A stretch of DNA of 64,000 nucleotides, taken from Salvia splendens. Lineage: Eukaryota > Streptophyta > Magnoliopsida > Lamiales > Lamiaceae. The DNA lies in NCBI RefSeq assembly GCF_004379255.2, contig NC_056040.1:28114852-28178851 (forward strand), written 5' to 3'. Of this stretch, positions 43,815 through 55,104 are shown one piece after another. Position numbers and translations under genes: made by a program. The notes under the pieces are model-generated. The model was not told where the DNA came from. It was given only the letters and a program-made list of their open reading frames with translations, and made no database searches. Position 1 is the stretch's first letter, and each line of letters opens with the position of its first letter.

Positions 43815-44356
43815 TGTTACGATCTTACGCCGCGATCGACCTATCGTAGCTCGTCACTGCCGAACTCGATGACTTCTTCGCGGTCGGCTGCCGAACTCCG
43901 TGATTCCTTCGCGGTCGGCCTATCTTACCTCGTCACTGCCGAGCTCAGTGACCTCTTCTCGGTCTTCCTCTCTTAGTTCGGCGTTGCCGAACTCAGCGAT
44001 AAAACGCCGATCTCAACACTTGAATGATCAATAGAATGGATTGCATTAACAATGATAATGTTCTACAATCGAATAAGAAGCAAAGAGGAGCTCGCGATCC
44101 ACGATCGGAGCTTAACAAACATACAACTCACAATATTCACGACAACTCAAAAGAAAGAACAACTACTGCTATTTATACTCTCTGTATCTTAGCTCACTTC
44201 CTTCTCATTGGCTAGCAACACGTCACTGCCCTCTTCTTATTGGTTGAGACCTCTTAACTAATGCCACGTCACCGCGCTCTCCTTATATATCGCATGCATG
44301 TTCGCTAATGTTGCATGCATGTAAGCTAATTACGGTTTATACTCATGCATGCAACA
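43815..44356 (-). repeat. Gypsy-D 5' LTR (542 bp)
   Basis: Followed on the right by agcta (44357-44361). It contains a TATA-type motif on the minus strand (TATAAATA at 44170-44177), upstream of the ORF, as expected for the LTR promoter. Confidence 0.94.
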
Positions 44357-44660
44357 AGCTACAACAAGGAAGCAAGGAAAACGAGCATCGATCTAGGTTT
44401 ACCAGGCGACTGTGCTACGCGATTAGTAGAAACGAAAACATACAGGGAGAGAAAGGTTTAACTCAGTAAACAAACACATCTATCAATCCAACGGCTCACA
44501 GGCACGATCTTCGTGGAGGTGCCACGCGGCAGCATTCGGCTGCTCCCAGGTTAGTAACGGGCCATAACAAGTTGGGCCATTCAAATAAGGATCCGGGCTC
44601 AGAATTAATTCAGCCCATCCGATTAATTCTTCAAGGCCAATCCCAATTAAGTCCATTTAT
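44357..44660 (-). promoter_or_regulatory. Putative promoter and leader upstream of the viral ORF1
   Basis: Before the gypsy insertion this DNA was contiguous with the viral ORF1 leader (38787-38821). It has GGCCCA-type site II elements common in plant housekeeping promoters (GGGCCAT at 44559 and 44574, CAGCCCAT at 44611). Minus-strand GTAAAC at 44402-44397 (after CTG) could be a 5' splice site paired with TTACAG at 38803, giving an ancestral intron of about 60 nt ending 16 nt before the ORF1 ATG. This is inference from motifs; no TATA box is certain. Confidence 0.35.
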
Positions 44661-45927
44661 CTCACACATTCAAGCTGAAATTGTTAGCTAAATTCTAAAT
44701 AGGAAAACTATTAAAACTAAATTCCAGTTTTGCTTCTAGATCTAAAACTGAAACAGAAGTAAACATATGCGAAGACGTGTAAGCAAACGGAATCCGAACA
44801 TATGTGGCCATTTTAGAGAAGAATTCACAAGTGCGTCGAAAATAAAGTTGTTGATGTTTTTTATGCGATTTAAGGATGTTACTCATTCTGAGAATGTGTG
44901 ACTAAATATGTATTCTATTTGCGGACTTAGAAAAAATTGTCGCAATTTGAGACATGATTTTTCAAACACAACTAGTTGAAGAATTTTGTCCATAAAAAAA
45001 TGAGCCAATAAACATGTTAAAATGCATCCAAGTTCCAACTACATGAAATTAAACACTAGTAATTGATTTAAATGACTAGTATATATGAAAAAACTTTATC
45101 ACACACACAAATCATCCTTATATAAAACATACTATCTAAAAATACTCACAAATTTGAGTTGATGAAATTGTAGAATTTTAGTTTTATCATGTTATGTTAC
45201 ATTTCAATAACGGTGCATATAGAAAATTCATATAATTGCCTGTTATTATTTCATTTTTTATCCAGAAAAAAAAAAAAGATAGAGTAGTTCAAATGTTTGA
45301 AACTTTAAACCAATATATACCACAATTATGAATCAAGTTGATTGACCGGTTCAGATATTTAAATTACAGTGAAATGCACGGCCGGAATGCTTTTAGCTAA
45401 TGAAAGAAAAGAAGAAAATAATTACTACATTTATAACAAAACAAGACAAAATAAAAATGAGGCTAAAAATGAACATAAAAGTTGAAATAAATGATATATG
45501 GCCCACTTCAAATAATCCAATTTAGTATACAAGTAAAAGAGCGTGAAAATATATAGTATATATATATCATAGCTTCTTAAAATTATTTAAGAAAATAAAA
45601 TGAAGTCAATAAAAGTTGTTTGTCCTTAATAAATACTGCACCAAACAGTGAAAAGTAAAAACTAATCGAAAGAGGGTTAATATTCTTTCACCAAACAGTG
45701 AAAGAGGGTTAATGAATATTCTTTTGGAATTTCATTAGTAGTATTAAAGTGTACTTCAATTTTGACTCATAGTATTAAAGAGTACTTCAATTTTCATCCT
45801 TCGTAGTTTTTGACTCATAGTATTAAAGAGTACTTCAATTTTCATCCTTCTTAGTTTTGATTCGTGTTAAGGAGCTAATACATCTAATACATCCAACTCT
45901 GTATATAAAGATAAAATGTATAAATTT
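44661..45927. other. AT-rich intergenic DNA with short tandem repeats
   Basis: No gene is visible. 45737-45865 holds three direct copies of a ~48-bp unit with ATTAAAGAGTACTTCAATTT, and 45640-45710 repeats CACCAAACAGTGAAA. Confidence 0.5.
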
Positions 45928-46836
45928 CAGTGGCGGAGCCAGAGATTTCATAATGGGGGTCCAAAATTAAACTTCAAAAAAAATTACATAAATTAAATTA
46001 TAAGGTTCAAAATGTAAAAGTCAAATGCAATCACATCATAACATTTGTCTTCTATTCTTCATCTTCTGAAACCGCTGCATAATAGTTTCATTGGTAACTT
46101 TAACAAACACATCCTTTTCGATGTAAGGAACTAAGCAATCATTCAATAGTTGGTCTCCCATGCTATTACGTAGAGAAGTTTTGATGATCTTCATTGCTGA
46201 AAAGGCTCTTTCTACTGATGCAGTGGCAACTGGTAAAATCAATGACAACTTAACTAATGAATAAACAATTGGAAAAACTTCATGTTTCCTTGTAGAAACC
46301 ATCTTTTGAGCAAGACCACTGATTCCTGATATTTGTGAAAACTTTTCATCTATGCGCACATCGAAAATAAAGTTCTCAAGTTGACTTTTAAGCTCGGACA
46401 AAGGAACTTCAGAAAATTCAGAAGGATAATACCGTGCAAGACGAAGCAGCTTCTCAAATCAAATGCAGAAAATAAATCCCTAGGATCAAAACATGACATA
46501 CATAAAACTAAGTCTGTGTTGACTTCATCAAAACGTTGATTCACCTCTTGAGCTTGCAAGTCAATAACAGAACAAAAGAGCTCAACTCGATAATAGTGGA
46601 GATTCTTCATTTTCTCAGCTCTACGTCTTCCTTTTTTTCAAGCTACAAACTCATCTTCCATGTCAAGCATATCCAGTTCATATTTGCTACAAAACTTAGA
46701 AACATCAACAAGCAATACATCCCAATCTTTTTCCCTCATTATTTGCAGACGTGATTTTGCAATACATCCCAATCTTCTGTAGATAATTAGTGAGGGGACC
46801 ATGGGCCCCCCTGGCCCCACCCTCTCTCCGCCCCTA
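45928..46836 (-). mobile_element. hAT remnant with TTF-type transposase C-terminus
   Basis: The left end CAGTGGCGGAGCCAG and the right end, inverted (TAGGGGCGGAGAGAG), are imperfect terminal repeats. They share the CAGTGGCGGAGCCA end with the hAT at 32036. Minus-strand fragments encode a zf-TTF/hAT transposase: 46610-46440 (LHYYRVELFCSVIDLQAQEV), then in another frame 46401-46036 with the dimerisation domain (LPVATASVERAFSAMKIIK, LNDCLVPYIEKDVF). The N-terminal half is deleted and frames are shifted, so it is non-functional. No target duplication remains visible. Confidence 0.75.
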
Positions 46837-47090
46837 TAATAATGAAAGTAAATAATATATTTATGATTCAATTATCTTTAATTTTAATATAAATTGATTT
46901 CTTCCCTTTATTCGAATAGGCTCTCTAACTGCAGCCTTAATAATTTCCTCCAAAGGCGGCATATATTCTCTTCAATCCAACCATTATAACATGTTGTGAC
47001 ATATACATAACATATTAATCAATGCTTCAATAATACTATGACACAAAACGATAACACATATTATTACTATAACAAAAGAGAAGACCCAAA

Positions 47091-47361
47091 TCAATTAATG
47101 GAAAGTGAATTAATCACAAAAAATCATATTTTTTTTAAAACATTCAATTCGTCAATCCAGCAATATACGAGCTCTTTCTATTTTTGTTGTAAGCCACTAA
47201 TAGAATTCCATTTTAATGAAAGAGTTCAATTAATGGAAAGTGAATTAATCACAAAAAATCATATTTTTTTTAAAACATTCAATTCGTCAATCCAGCAATA
47301 TACGAGCTCTTTCTATTTTTGTTCTAGGCCACTAATAGAATTCCATTTTAATGAAAGAGTT
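47091..47361. repeat. Tandem duplication, 135-bp unit x2
   Basis: Two nearly identical direct copies start CAATTAATGGAAAGTGAATT (47092 and 47227) and end ATTTTAATGAAAGAGTT. The few differences I see show it is recent. Confidence 0.9.
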
Positions 47362-47384
47362 TAGTTTTATTCCGACTTAGGGAG

Positions 47385-47530
47385 TAACGCATAACCATCA
47401 TGCGTCTTTATTAATAAAACGCATAACTATCATGTGTATGTACGTAATGACGCACAACCATTATGCGTCTTTCAAGATGTATAACCCTTATGCGTCTTAG
47501 TGTAATGACGCATAACCTTTATGCGTCTTT
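47385..47530. repeat. Palindromic GACGCATAA..TTATGCGTC array
   Basis: At least four spaced units of the form acgcataaccNttatgcgtc, each a short inverted repeat able to form a hairpin, lie just before the transposase fragment. They may be the terminal or subterminal part of the MULE-like element that carries the next two genes. Confidence 0.6.
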
Positions 47531-47684
47531 CATTCGGGTTTTAACAGAACGCAGAAGACAGAAGCAGCGCACAGAATACACTTTCAATTCCTCTCTCGGG
47601 TGTAGGCGATTTCCGGCGATTTCCAACGTTTTCTCCATAAGTTCCGGTAATTGTTCTTCAATTTAGCTACATTCATCATTATTC

Positions 47685-48197
47685 ATGTTTATTTTGCTTT
47701 CATTTGTTAGTTTTACCCAATTTATTAAATTAGCGCTTGTAGGAAAAATGTCCATAATAGTTGTTTTTTTAAATGTTTTTGATGAAGAAATCATGCAAGT
47801 ATTTGTGAGTTTGTATTGGGGTGGTAGAGTAGTTCAACTACCACATGGTTGGAGAATTCCTTGTTCGCATGGTTGTGCGGTTGCTAGAGGCAGAGGTCAC
47901 GTTATGATTGACCTCATAGATGAGGGCGACTACCTAGGTACATGGAGACCACAGTACTATGGTCAAGTTTCATTTGATGCACCAAGACACGAAGATTATT
48001 GGGTTGAACCTTCATGGAAATTGTGCATCACCCCTCAGCAGTTGATTCCTAGAACGCGTGGCCGAGTTAGAAGAAGGAGGATACGTAATCAAATGGATGT
48101 CCGCGAGGAAGATGAACCGAGAGCTCCCCGTCGTTGCAGAAATTGCGTGATAGAGGGGCATGACCGAAGAAATTGCTCAGTCGGTGCTGTTCAGTAA
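47685..48197 (+). pseudogene. MULE transposase C-terminal fragment (SWIM and CCHC zinc fingers)
   Basis: The frame contains IPCSHGCAVARG (SWIM-like Cys/His motif), then YWVEPSWKLCITPQQL, the RGRVRRRRIRNQMD basic stretch and a CCHC knuckle CRNCVIEGHDRRNC (C-X2-C-X4-H-X4-C). This order (SWIM, 'YWVEPSWKL', 'RIRNEMD', knuckle) is the C-terminus of plant MuDR-type transposases. The DDE catalytic part is absent, so it is a 5'-deleted fragment. It faces the PMD gene tail to tail. Confidence 0.72.
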
Positions 48198-50789
48198 CTT
48201 CGTGGTATATATTTGCTATATTTTTGGCATTGAGTTGTGTATTGGAGGTCTGTTATGTTTTGTATTGACATTTTTGTTGAATTGCAGGAACTGCTGACAA
48301 GAGAGGGCATGGCTTTGAGGATGAATGCTGTTGATATTTGTGTTTGGGGCATATTTGATGGATCTTATTTGACAGTTACTATGTTTATGTATCAACATTT
48401 GTGAGATATTGTCGACAGTTATTTTGATTTTTATTGACTTTTGTTGACGGTTGTTATGTCAGATGAATATTGTTTCACCTTAAATATTAAATATGTGACC
48501 AAAACCTGTGTCAATATAAACAAATACCAACATATGCCCGAAACCTATTTCAACATAAACAGATACCAACATATGACCAAAACCTGTTTCAATATAAACA
48601 AATACCATCATATGACGGCAACCCCTATCATATCAAAGACCTATTTCCCCGAACGCGTGAACTTTGTTGGAGCTTTCCCTTTGTTCTTCCTTGTTGAAAA
48701 TCCCCTGAATACATTGTACATAGCCTTCCCAATCTTACTTGATGAACTCTTCACAGTTGGTCGTGAGGATCCCTCGGTTGGTGGTAGAAATATTACTTCA
48801 TCATCTTTTTCCCCGCCCTCTTCTTCCCCGCCCTCTTCTTCTTGGCCCTCTTCTTCCCCCACAGGATCCACAAATTGATAATTCTGGAAGTATGGATCAC
48901 GTCCTGCTAGAGCTGCATCCCAATCAGACCCACCGCCAAAGAATGAATCACATGATGATCGTGCTCCCCATTGCGAGGGCGCGTGGCTTGCACCACTCAA
49001 CTGAGACTGTGACCCTGGGTAGACAGACCAACCTGGGGGATCGTACTCTGGATTCGAGGGCTCTAGTACCGCATACTCAGGTTGCGGCTACGACAACCTA
49101 TGCTGTCGTGTATTCCCGTGCCCACCCGTCCGAACACCCGACAGTCCATGACGAAGAGAAGTTGGTGGGCGTGGCGGCATGACCACATTTCTCCGTTGTG
49201 AAGTTGGATACTCCATCACTTCAGTATGGTTCGTCTCACGAAGGGCCTCAGCAGCCATTTCTCGAATCTTCCGTAAGCGAGGGTCTATGTCATGTTCAGA
49301 GGTCAAATGTCATATCCCCTGAAGGGTCTCAACCTAGATAACACAAATACAATATCATTACAATCAATCTATACAAACTTCAAACTACATACATTTTTAT
49401 ATACAAAAACATAACATACCATTTTTTCATAGAAGAGGCTTACTCGTTCATCCCATCAGTTGACTGTGTCCCAGGTTGAACTAGGTACGACACTGTGATC
49501 CTATTGTACCACTCCATATAACCCAGATTAATGCGACCATCCATGGTCGCCGTTGCATGGTCAAAAGTTGATTGGAACCTGTCGTGTCTCAAATCCCATT
49601 CATCAATCAAGAATTTATGTATCTTTGCCCAATCAGCGCCCTTCCTCCCACGGCGGTGACTTTTACACAAATGTTCGGCATTACGTAGCATCCTATCACA
49701 ATACTCAGGAATACGCTGGTAGCGGTTAAATTGTCGACAAACTCGTCCAGCCTCGAGTGCCTCGACAAATGACCAGCACACCAGGTAAGTGTCGCACAAG
49801 AAGGATGCAGTCGAATCAATGCAGTAATCAGGCAGGATACAATCTGCATACGGTCTCCACAGAAACTACAAAAAAAAATAATATAAAAATCAAAATTAAT
49901 TTCATAGTATAGTAAATTCATTAACTAATACAACAAAAATAAATTTTACCTGGCCGGGACGAATCAGTGATAATTGATCACGATAATGAGCTACTAAATA
50001 TCGGGGAGCATTTCCAATTTCACTAATTCCGTGCCACCTATACATAAAAGTAATGTCTAAAGTTACCAAAGAAACATAATTAAGTGAGTTAATGTAAAAA
50101 ATACATTACTTGGCTCCACACGGGGTATACGGCGTGTGCATAGGCGATATCACAAAGGATGGCCTCAATGTGGCCATTCTTTCCCACGCCCATAGCTGCA
50201 AAAGAACCATAGGTTTTCTGCTTGCCTACAGAAGCCTCACATAAATAATGATACAGAAATGCTAAAGCAGCACTACCCCAACTGATAGTAGACACTTCGG
50301 CCGGATCGTCAAAGGCATTTAACCACATAAAGGGGACCTTGCACCCTGTGGTGTCCGGTATAATAAGCCCCCCTAACAAGATCAAGGCATGTATACGTGC
50401 CCTTTGGATGTATGCATAATCATGCAGCCCATCACCCAAATGTATCGTTGCTTGGTGGATAAGAGATGTCATTAACAAACCGCCCTGTTTCGTTTCTGTT
50501 TCTCCGTCAGGTATCCATCCCAACATATCTCGACACTTGTTGGGCCAATCTTCATATCCGTTAGGGTAGTCACGACCAGTGAAAACATGACCGTCTGCTC
50601 TCAACTCCACAGGCTTTGCACATCCTATAAGGTTACGGTAACTTCTCCAACTGGTAGGTGGAAACAGTGTGTCTCAGGCCTCCAGCGCTCGATCAAGGCA
50701 GTGATAAGCTCGTTGTCCATCCTCATCGGCCTTTCACATTCCAACACGCCTTTGAAACCCCATACATCAAGCTAGGCATGCACAAACCG

Positions 50790-51250
50790 ACCCGGCCAGG
50801 CGGTTAACCGGCAGTTCGGAACCGTCGGTTCATGAACCGGAACCGGGCCCGGAACCGGCGGGTTGAACCGGCAGAAGGGTCGCAGGGTCGGAAGGGCCGG
50901 TTCAGGTTCGGCAATATATTGAACCTGAACCGGCGGTTCAAAACCGGCGGTTCGGCGGTTCGAACCGCCGGTTCAAAGGGTCGAACGGCATAGGGTTCGT
51001 AGGGGTTCGTAGGGGTTCAAAGTAGGGATTGGTATGAACCGGCGGTTCGCCGGTTTTGGGCGAAAACCGCTGGTTTTGGACGAAAACCGCCGGTTTGAAC
51101 CGGCGGTTCCGACCGGTTTCCGCCGGTTCCGGAAGCTTTTCAGGCGTAGGGGCTAGGTGAGGTCAGAAACAGGCGGTTTGTGTCGGAAAACCGTGGACCA
51201 ACCCGCCGGTTTTGTGGTTGAACCGCCGGTTCAGGCGGTAAACCGGCGGT
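50790..51250. repeat. hAT left subterminal motif array
   Basis: Many direct and inverted copies of AACCGGCGGTTC and its halves (CCGGTTC, GAACCGG), far more GC-rich than the rest of the element. Likely transposase-binding sites. Confidence 0.75.
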
Positions 51251-51312
51251 TCGGCCGAAAATTTGAAAATTTGAAATTTGAATTTTTTTTTTATTTCTTC
51301 CAATTTTACTCC

Positions 51313-51320
51313 TATAAATA
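51313..51320 (+). promoter_or_regulatory. TATA box of the hAT transposase gene
   Basis: TATAAATA stands 228 bp before the ATG at 51548, in an AT-rich segment after the left motif array. Confidence 0.55.
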
Positions 51321-51547
51321 CCCCACTTCTCCTTCATATTTCCTTACCCCATTCTTGTGTTAACAAGGATTTCATTCTCAATCTCCATTTCTCTATTCTC
51401 TCCTCATTCTCTCTAATTGCGCAAGTTTAATTCTACACTTTCTGCTCACTACTATATTTGTTGTGCTCATAATTTACCACTTCTTTTATACATTATACAT
51501 ATTTCATTCCAAGTCAATATTACTTTTCATTTATCAATATATTCAAT

Positions 51548-54082
51548 ATGTCTTCTTCTCGTGGAGGATCGGGACGTGGTGATCGGGGCAAGAGAATAGC
51601 CCAAGATCAAAGCACTACGCGTCCCTCAAAATCTCGACGACCTAGTCGTCGAGATGTTATGGAAGAGGTTTCCCGATTGGCAGCCGAACGCATGCAAGTA
51701 AGTAATGAAAAATTTGTTTTCCAATTCACATGCACAAAATTTCATTAATTTTTTTTTTTGCGTTCTTACTTTTAACTTCTACTTACATAATATTTGTAGA
51801 TGGAAGAAGATCATAGGACCGCCATGCTACTTGCTGAAATGCAACAAGGTGGGGGTAGGGGAGGTCGTTCCCAACAAGATGAGGAGTTCGACGTTACTAT
51901 ATCGTCGGACTCGGACAACAACGAGGATAGATCGCATTCTCGTATTCCTTCTAGCACCGGCAGAAATGAAGAGATGCCTCCCCCTGCACCCACTAACACG
52001 GCAAAAGCTTTGAAATCGGACATTTTTATCAAACACTACAAGAAGGTGGCGGTGGTGATTCCAAGTTCTCACGATCCGAACTCTCAAGAAGAGACTTCGG
52101 ACTTTCCTGTTTACTGCAACTATTGCGATAAAGTGTACAAATGGTCCGCCGGTGGTGGATATGGCACCCTCCGTCGCCATTTAGTGGCAAAGCATCCGGT
52201 AGAATGCGGCACTGTCTCTACCCAAAGCCAACTAAACTTCCAACCCGCAGGCTCGGGTTCGTCAGGTGCGCCTCTATTTAAATATGATAAAAAGAATTTT
52301 GATGATACAATGACTAGATGGGCGGCTATGAAGCATATGCCCTTTAATGTTTTTGATGACAAAAGTTTTGAGGTTACTATGCAAAGTGGGTTGAATGTAG
52401 CAATCAAAAGAATAGGTCGAATGACCGTGCAACGATCTACCGTTCGGCAGTGCTTGGAGAAAAAGGTAGAATTATCACGTTATTTAGTTAACATGGGCCA
52501 CAGGGTGAACATTTGCTCAGATGTTTGGACGGATTGTTTTAACCGTCATTCATACATGGGTATTACGGTTCATTTTGTGGACAACAGTTGGACTTTGAAC
52601 AAGCGTTTAATTGGTTTTAGAGAATTTGAAAGTCCACACACTGCACCCGAAATTGCTTCTTTGATTATACAAGTGTTGAATGAGTTTCAGTTATGCAACA
52701 AGATATTTTCTATTGGTTTTGATAATGCAACTGCCAACACCGCAAGTATTGCCGATTTGATTGCGGCTTGTACACCGGTAATTGGAGGTAAGTATTTTCA
52801 TCAAAGATGCATTTGCCATATTTTAAATTTATGTGTACAGGATGCGCTTGAATTATGGCAAAAGCATGTCTCTCCTATTAGAAATGCAGTTAGATTAATC
52901 CATCAAAAGCCAGCTATTGGCAAAGCATGGAAGAAATATTGCCATCAAAAGAATGTCAGGTACACGAATTTTACTATGAATGTGTCTCATAGATGGAATT
53001 CGACATATGATTGTCTGAATTCTACCTTGACACATAAAGATGCCTTATGTGATTTTTATAGAACTAACCCCTACCGTGATTTATATCTTTCGCATAGTTG
53101 TTGGGATAACAGTTTGGCTTTATTTAAATTGTTCAAATATTTCAAAAATGCTACTGTTGAATTGTCGGGTGTTTATTATTGCACTGCTGTTCGTGTTTTG
53201 GAGCATTGCATGTACATATCCCTTGGTTTTAAAACTGCAATGAAAAATGCTTCCTCTTCTCCCGAGTTAATGTGCGTTTTGTATTATATGATTGAAAAAT
53301 GGCTCAAGTATTTCAGTGAGATTCCTAACGTGTTTTTGATTGCAAAGGTATTGGATCCAAAATGGAAATTAGCAGGTACCTCTAGAATTTTAGATTTTTA
53401 TTATAACAATTTGAGTTCAATTGATCTTGGTCCCCTTCAAGCAATCCAATCGGATACCAGTGACGAATTTGGAGTCGACCTCTCAGAAACCTTTCAAATA
53501 AACCTCCCGGACCGGTCAGTTGTGCAACAAAACCTCGAGTATAACTTGCGCTCTCTCTACACCGAATATGAAACCAAGTATAACACCACTCACCAAGTCA
53601 GAAGACCACCTCCTCCACAACATAACTATGGCTTTGCATTTCAAGCCGATTATGATGACCCCGACGCGCAATCCCAACTAGCCGACCTATACAACTACAG
53701 CACCGGCGGAAGGTCCTCAGGTATGGTCAGTGAATTAGATTTATATTTTGAATCACTCTTTTCCTTTGGTGATGAAGGTCCTACTCCTCCCGCCCAAATC
53801 GACGTCCTCGATTGGTGGGGAACCCACGACAAAGATTTTCCCATCCTTGCTTCAATGGCCAAGGAGATTTTTTCTGTTCCGGCTTCCACTGTCGCCGTCG
53901 AGTCCGCTTTTAGTGTTGGCTCGCGCGTTTTGGATGAATCACGAAGTAAGCTCTCGGCGAAAAATATGGAAGTCGTGATGTTACTTGATGATTGGGCCAA
54001 AGCTGACGTCCGAGAACAAGAAAATGATTGGAATGATCGTCAAGAGGGATCACAAGATGAATTCACCGGGGATGAAGATTAG
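51548..54082 (+). CDS. hAT transposase (BED finger, hAT dimerisation), two exons
   Basis: Exon 1 51548-51697 (MSSSRGGSGRGDRGK.., 50 codons), intron 51698-51799 with GTAAGT donor and TTTGTAG acceptor, exon 2 51800-54082; total 810 residues with phase 0 at the junction. A BED-type zinc finger has C156, C159, H177 and H182 (VYCNYCDKVYKW..LRRHLVAKH). The RNase H-like core has ICSDVWTD and IGFDNATAN with the expected acidic residues. The C-terminal dimerisation domain holds FPILASMAKEIFSVPAST and VAVESAFSVGSRVLDESRSK. Length and motif order match complete plant hAT (RICESLEEPER/Ac-like) transposases, and no defect is seen. It cuts and re-inserts the element by recognising its ends. The start was chosen for the GC-poor 5' leader and TATA box upstream; an internal start at 51800 is possible but would ignore the good splice sites. 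Confidence 0.92.
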
Positions 54083-54789
54083 GCCAACCGTCAACCGCCG
54101 CCGGCCAAGCCAAATAGGTAAGTAAGGTAAGAGAACTACGTGGACTTTGATTCCCTAATGCAAATGAGCAATTGGGATACGTAGGCACCTCAACTTAAAT
54201 TTTTTAATTTAAGTTGAGCTCAAGTCCTTTTTCTTTTATTTCTTTTTTTTCCCATTAATTCCTACTTTAAAAATATGCAAATACAATTACATAATTGTAT
54301 TTGTATATACTCTAGTCGATGAAGTATATTTCTCTATACGGCTAAATGAGGGAAACTTTTGACAATTCTACTATAATTGTTGATTGTTAGACGAAACTCA
54401 ACATTTAAAGTTGAATTGCTAAAGGTGTCCTTAATTTAGTTATGTAGAAAGACCTTCTTCGCCGGTTAAGAGTATATATATAATACACTTATACGTTTAA
54501 GAACTTCAACGTCATTTCTTGTCATTTGTAATTAGTTCTTCACTAGTAGTCTCATTTGTATTTAAATTTTGTTTAAGACTTCAAGACCGCCATATGTTTT
54601 CAATTTGTAATTGTTGTAACTTGTCACGTGTAATTTGTAAACATGCAATTTCAATAAAATTGCAACTTTAGCCGTATTTTTTTCAATTTTATTTACTCAC
54701 ATTGCATACAAAAACAAACTTGAAAAGTGTAAATTAATTTGATTAAAATTGAAAAGTTGAAAAATACAAAAAAAAAAAAAATAAATAAA
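54083..54789. other. 3' region of the hAT element
   Basis: AT-rich, non-coding, between the transposase stop and the right motif array; presumably 3' UTR and polyadenylation region. Confidence 0.55.
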
Positions 54790-54980
54790 ATTCGTCGAAC
54801 CGCCGAACCGGCCCGGAACCGGCGGTTCAAGCCGAAAACCGGCGGTTTTGAACCGCCGCGTAACCCGCCGGTTTTTTGAACCTGAACCGGAACCGCCGGG
54901 AGCTAGGCGGGCCGGTTCAGGTTCGGCATTTTCTCGACCCTTGAACCGCCGGTTCGGGCCCGGAACCGGCGGTTTACGAC
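54790..54980. repeat. hAT right subterminal motif array
   Basis: Repeated GAACCGCCG / CCGGCGGTTC motifs in both orientations, mirroring the left array. Confidence 0.75.
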
Positions 54981-55104
54981 CCTTGTGCATGCCTACATCA
55001 AGCCAATACTTCACATTTTCATGCATTTGCACTGCCCAAACCTTACTTTCCGTCTGACGAACTCCAAACACATTTGATGTGCCATTTGCCAATAATGAGG
55101 CTCA

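Larger units (their letters stand above)
38822..44356 (-). mobile_element. Gypsy-D, intact Ty3/gypsy chromovirus
   Basis: Two 542-bp LTRs (38822-39363 and 43815-44356) with a single visible difference, primer site (TTGGTATTCAGAGC on minus) just inside 43815, purine tract (AAGAGGGGAGCAT on minus) next to 39363, perfect target duplication agcta (38817-38821 and 44357-44361), and one uninterrupted gag-pol ORF. These are all the signs of a very recent, potentially autonomous insertion. The short LTR, single ORF and chromodomain suggest the Reina lineage, which I infer rather than prove. Confidence 0.96.
50773..54995 (+). mobile_element. Intact hAT transposon (4.2 kb), probably autonomous
   Basis: Terminal inverted repeats TAGGCATGCACAA and TTGTGCATGCCTA, with a perfect 8-bp target duplication catcaagc (50765-50772 and 54996-55003). 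The ends (about 50790-51250 and 54790-54980) are packed with GAACCGCCGGTTC-type palindromes. One spliced transposase gene lies inside. The clean duplication and intact gene argue for a recent insertion into the PMD gene. Confidence 0.95.
48641..55104 (-). pseudogene. Plant mobile domain (PMD, MAIN-like) gene split by a hAT element
   Basis: Minus-strand pieces: 55104-55004 (VRQTESKVWAVQMHENVKY), then after the hAT 50764-50110 (MRMDNELITALIERWRPETH, FHLPVGEVTVTL, CRDMLGWIPDGE, RARIHALILLGGLI, STISWGSAALAFLYHYLCEA), 50037-49950, 49865-49444 (HRRGRKGADWAKIHKF, GYMEWYNRITV) and 49333-48641 (acidic/serine-rich tail). Exon ends show GT..AG sites. Defects: a stop just before DVQSLW (~50630), a one-base shift near 50611, and the hAT insertion. 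PMD genes are often carried by MULEs; the adjacent MuDR fragment fits that. The biochemical function is not established. Confidence 0.8.

Noticed and set aside
46036..46871. Functional hAT transposase
   Set aside because: N-terminal half absent, frame changes near 46400 and 46620, and degraded ends.
48739..49182. 147-codon plus-strand frame
   Set aside because: Antisense to the PMD gene's last exon, whose codon structure, splice sites and family match are better.
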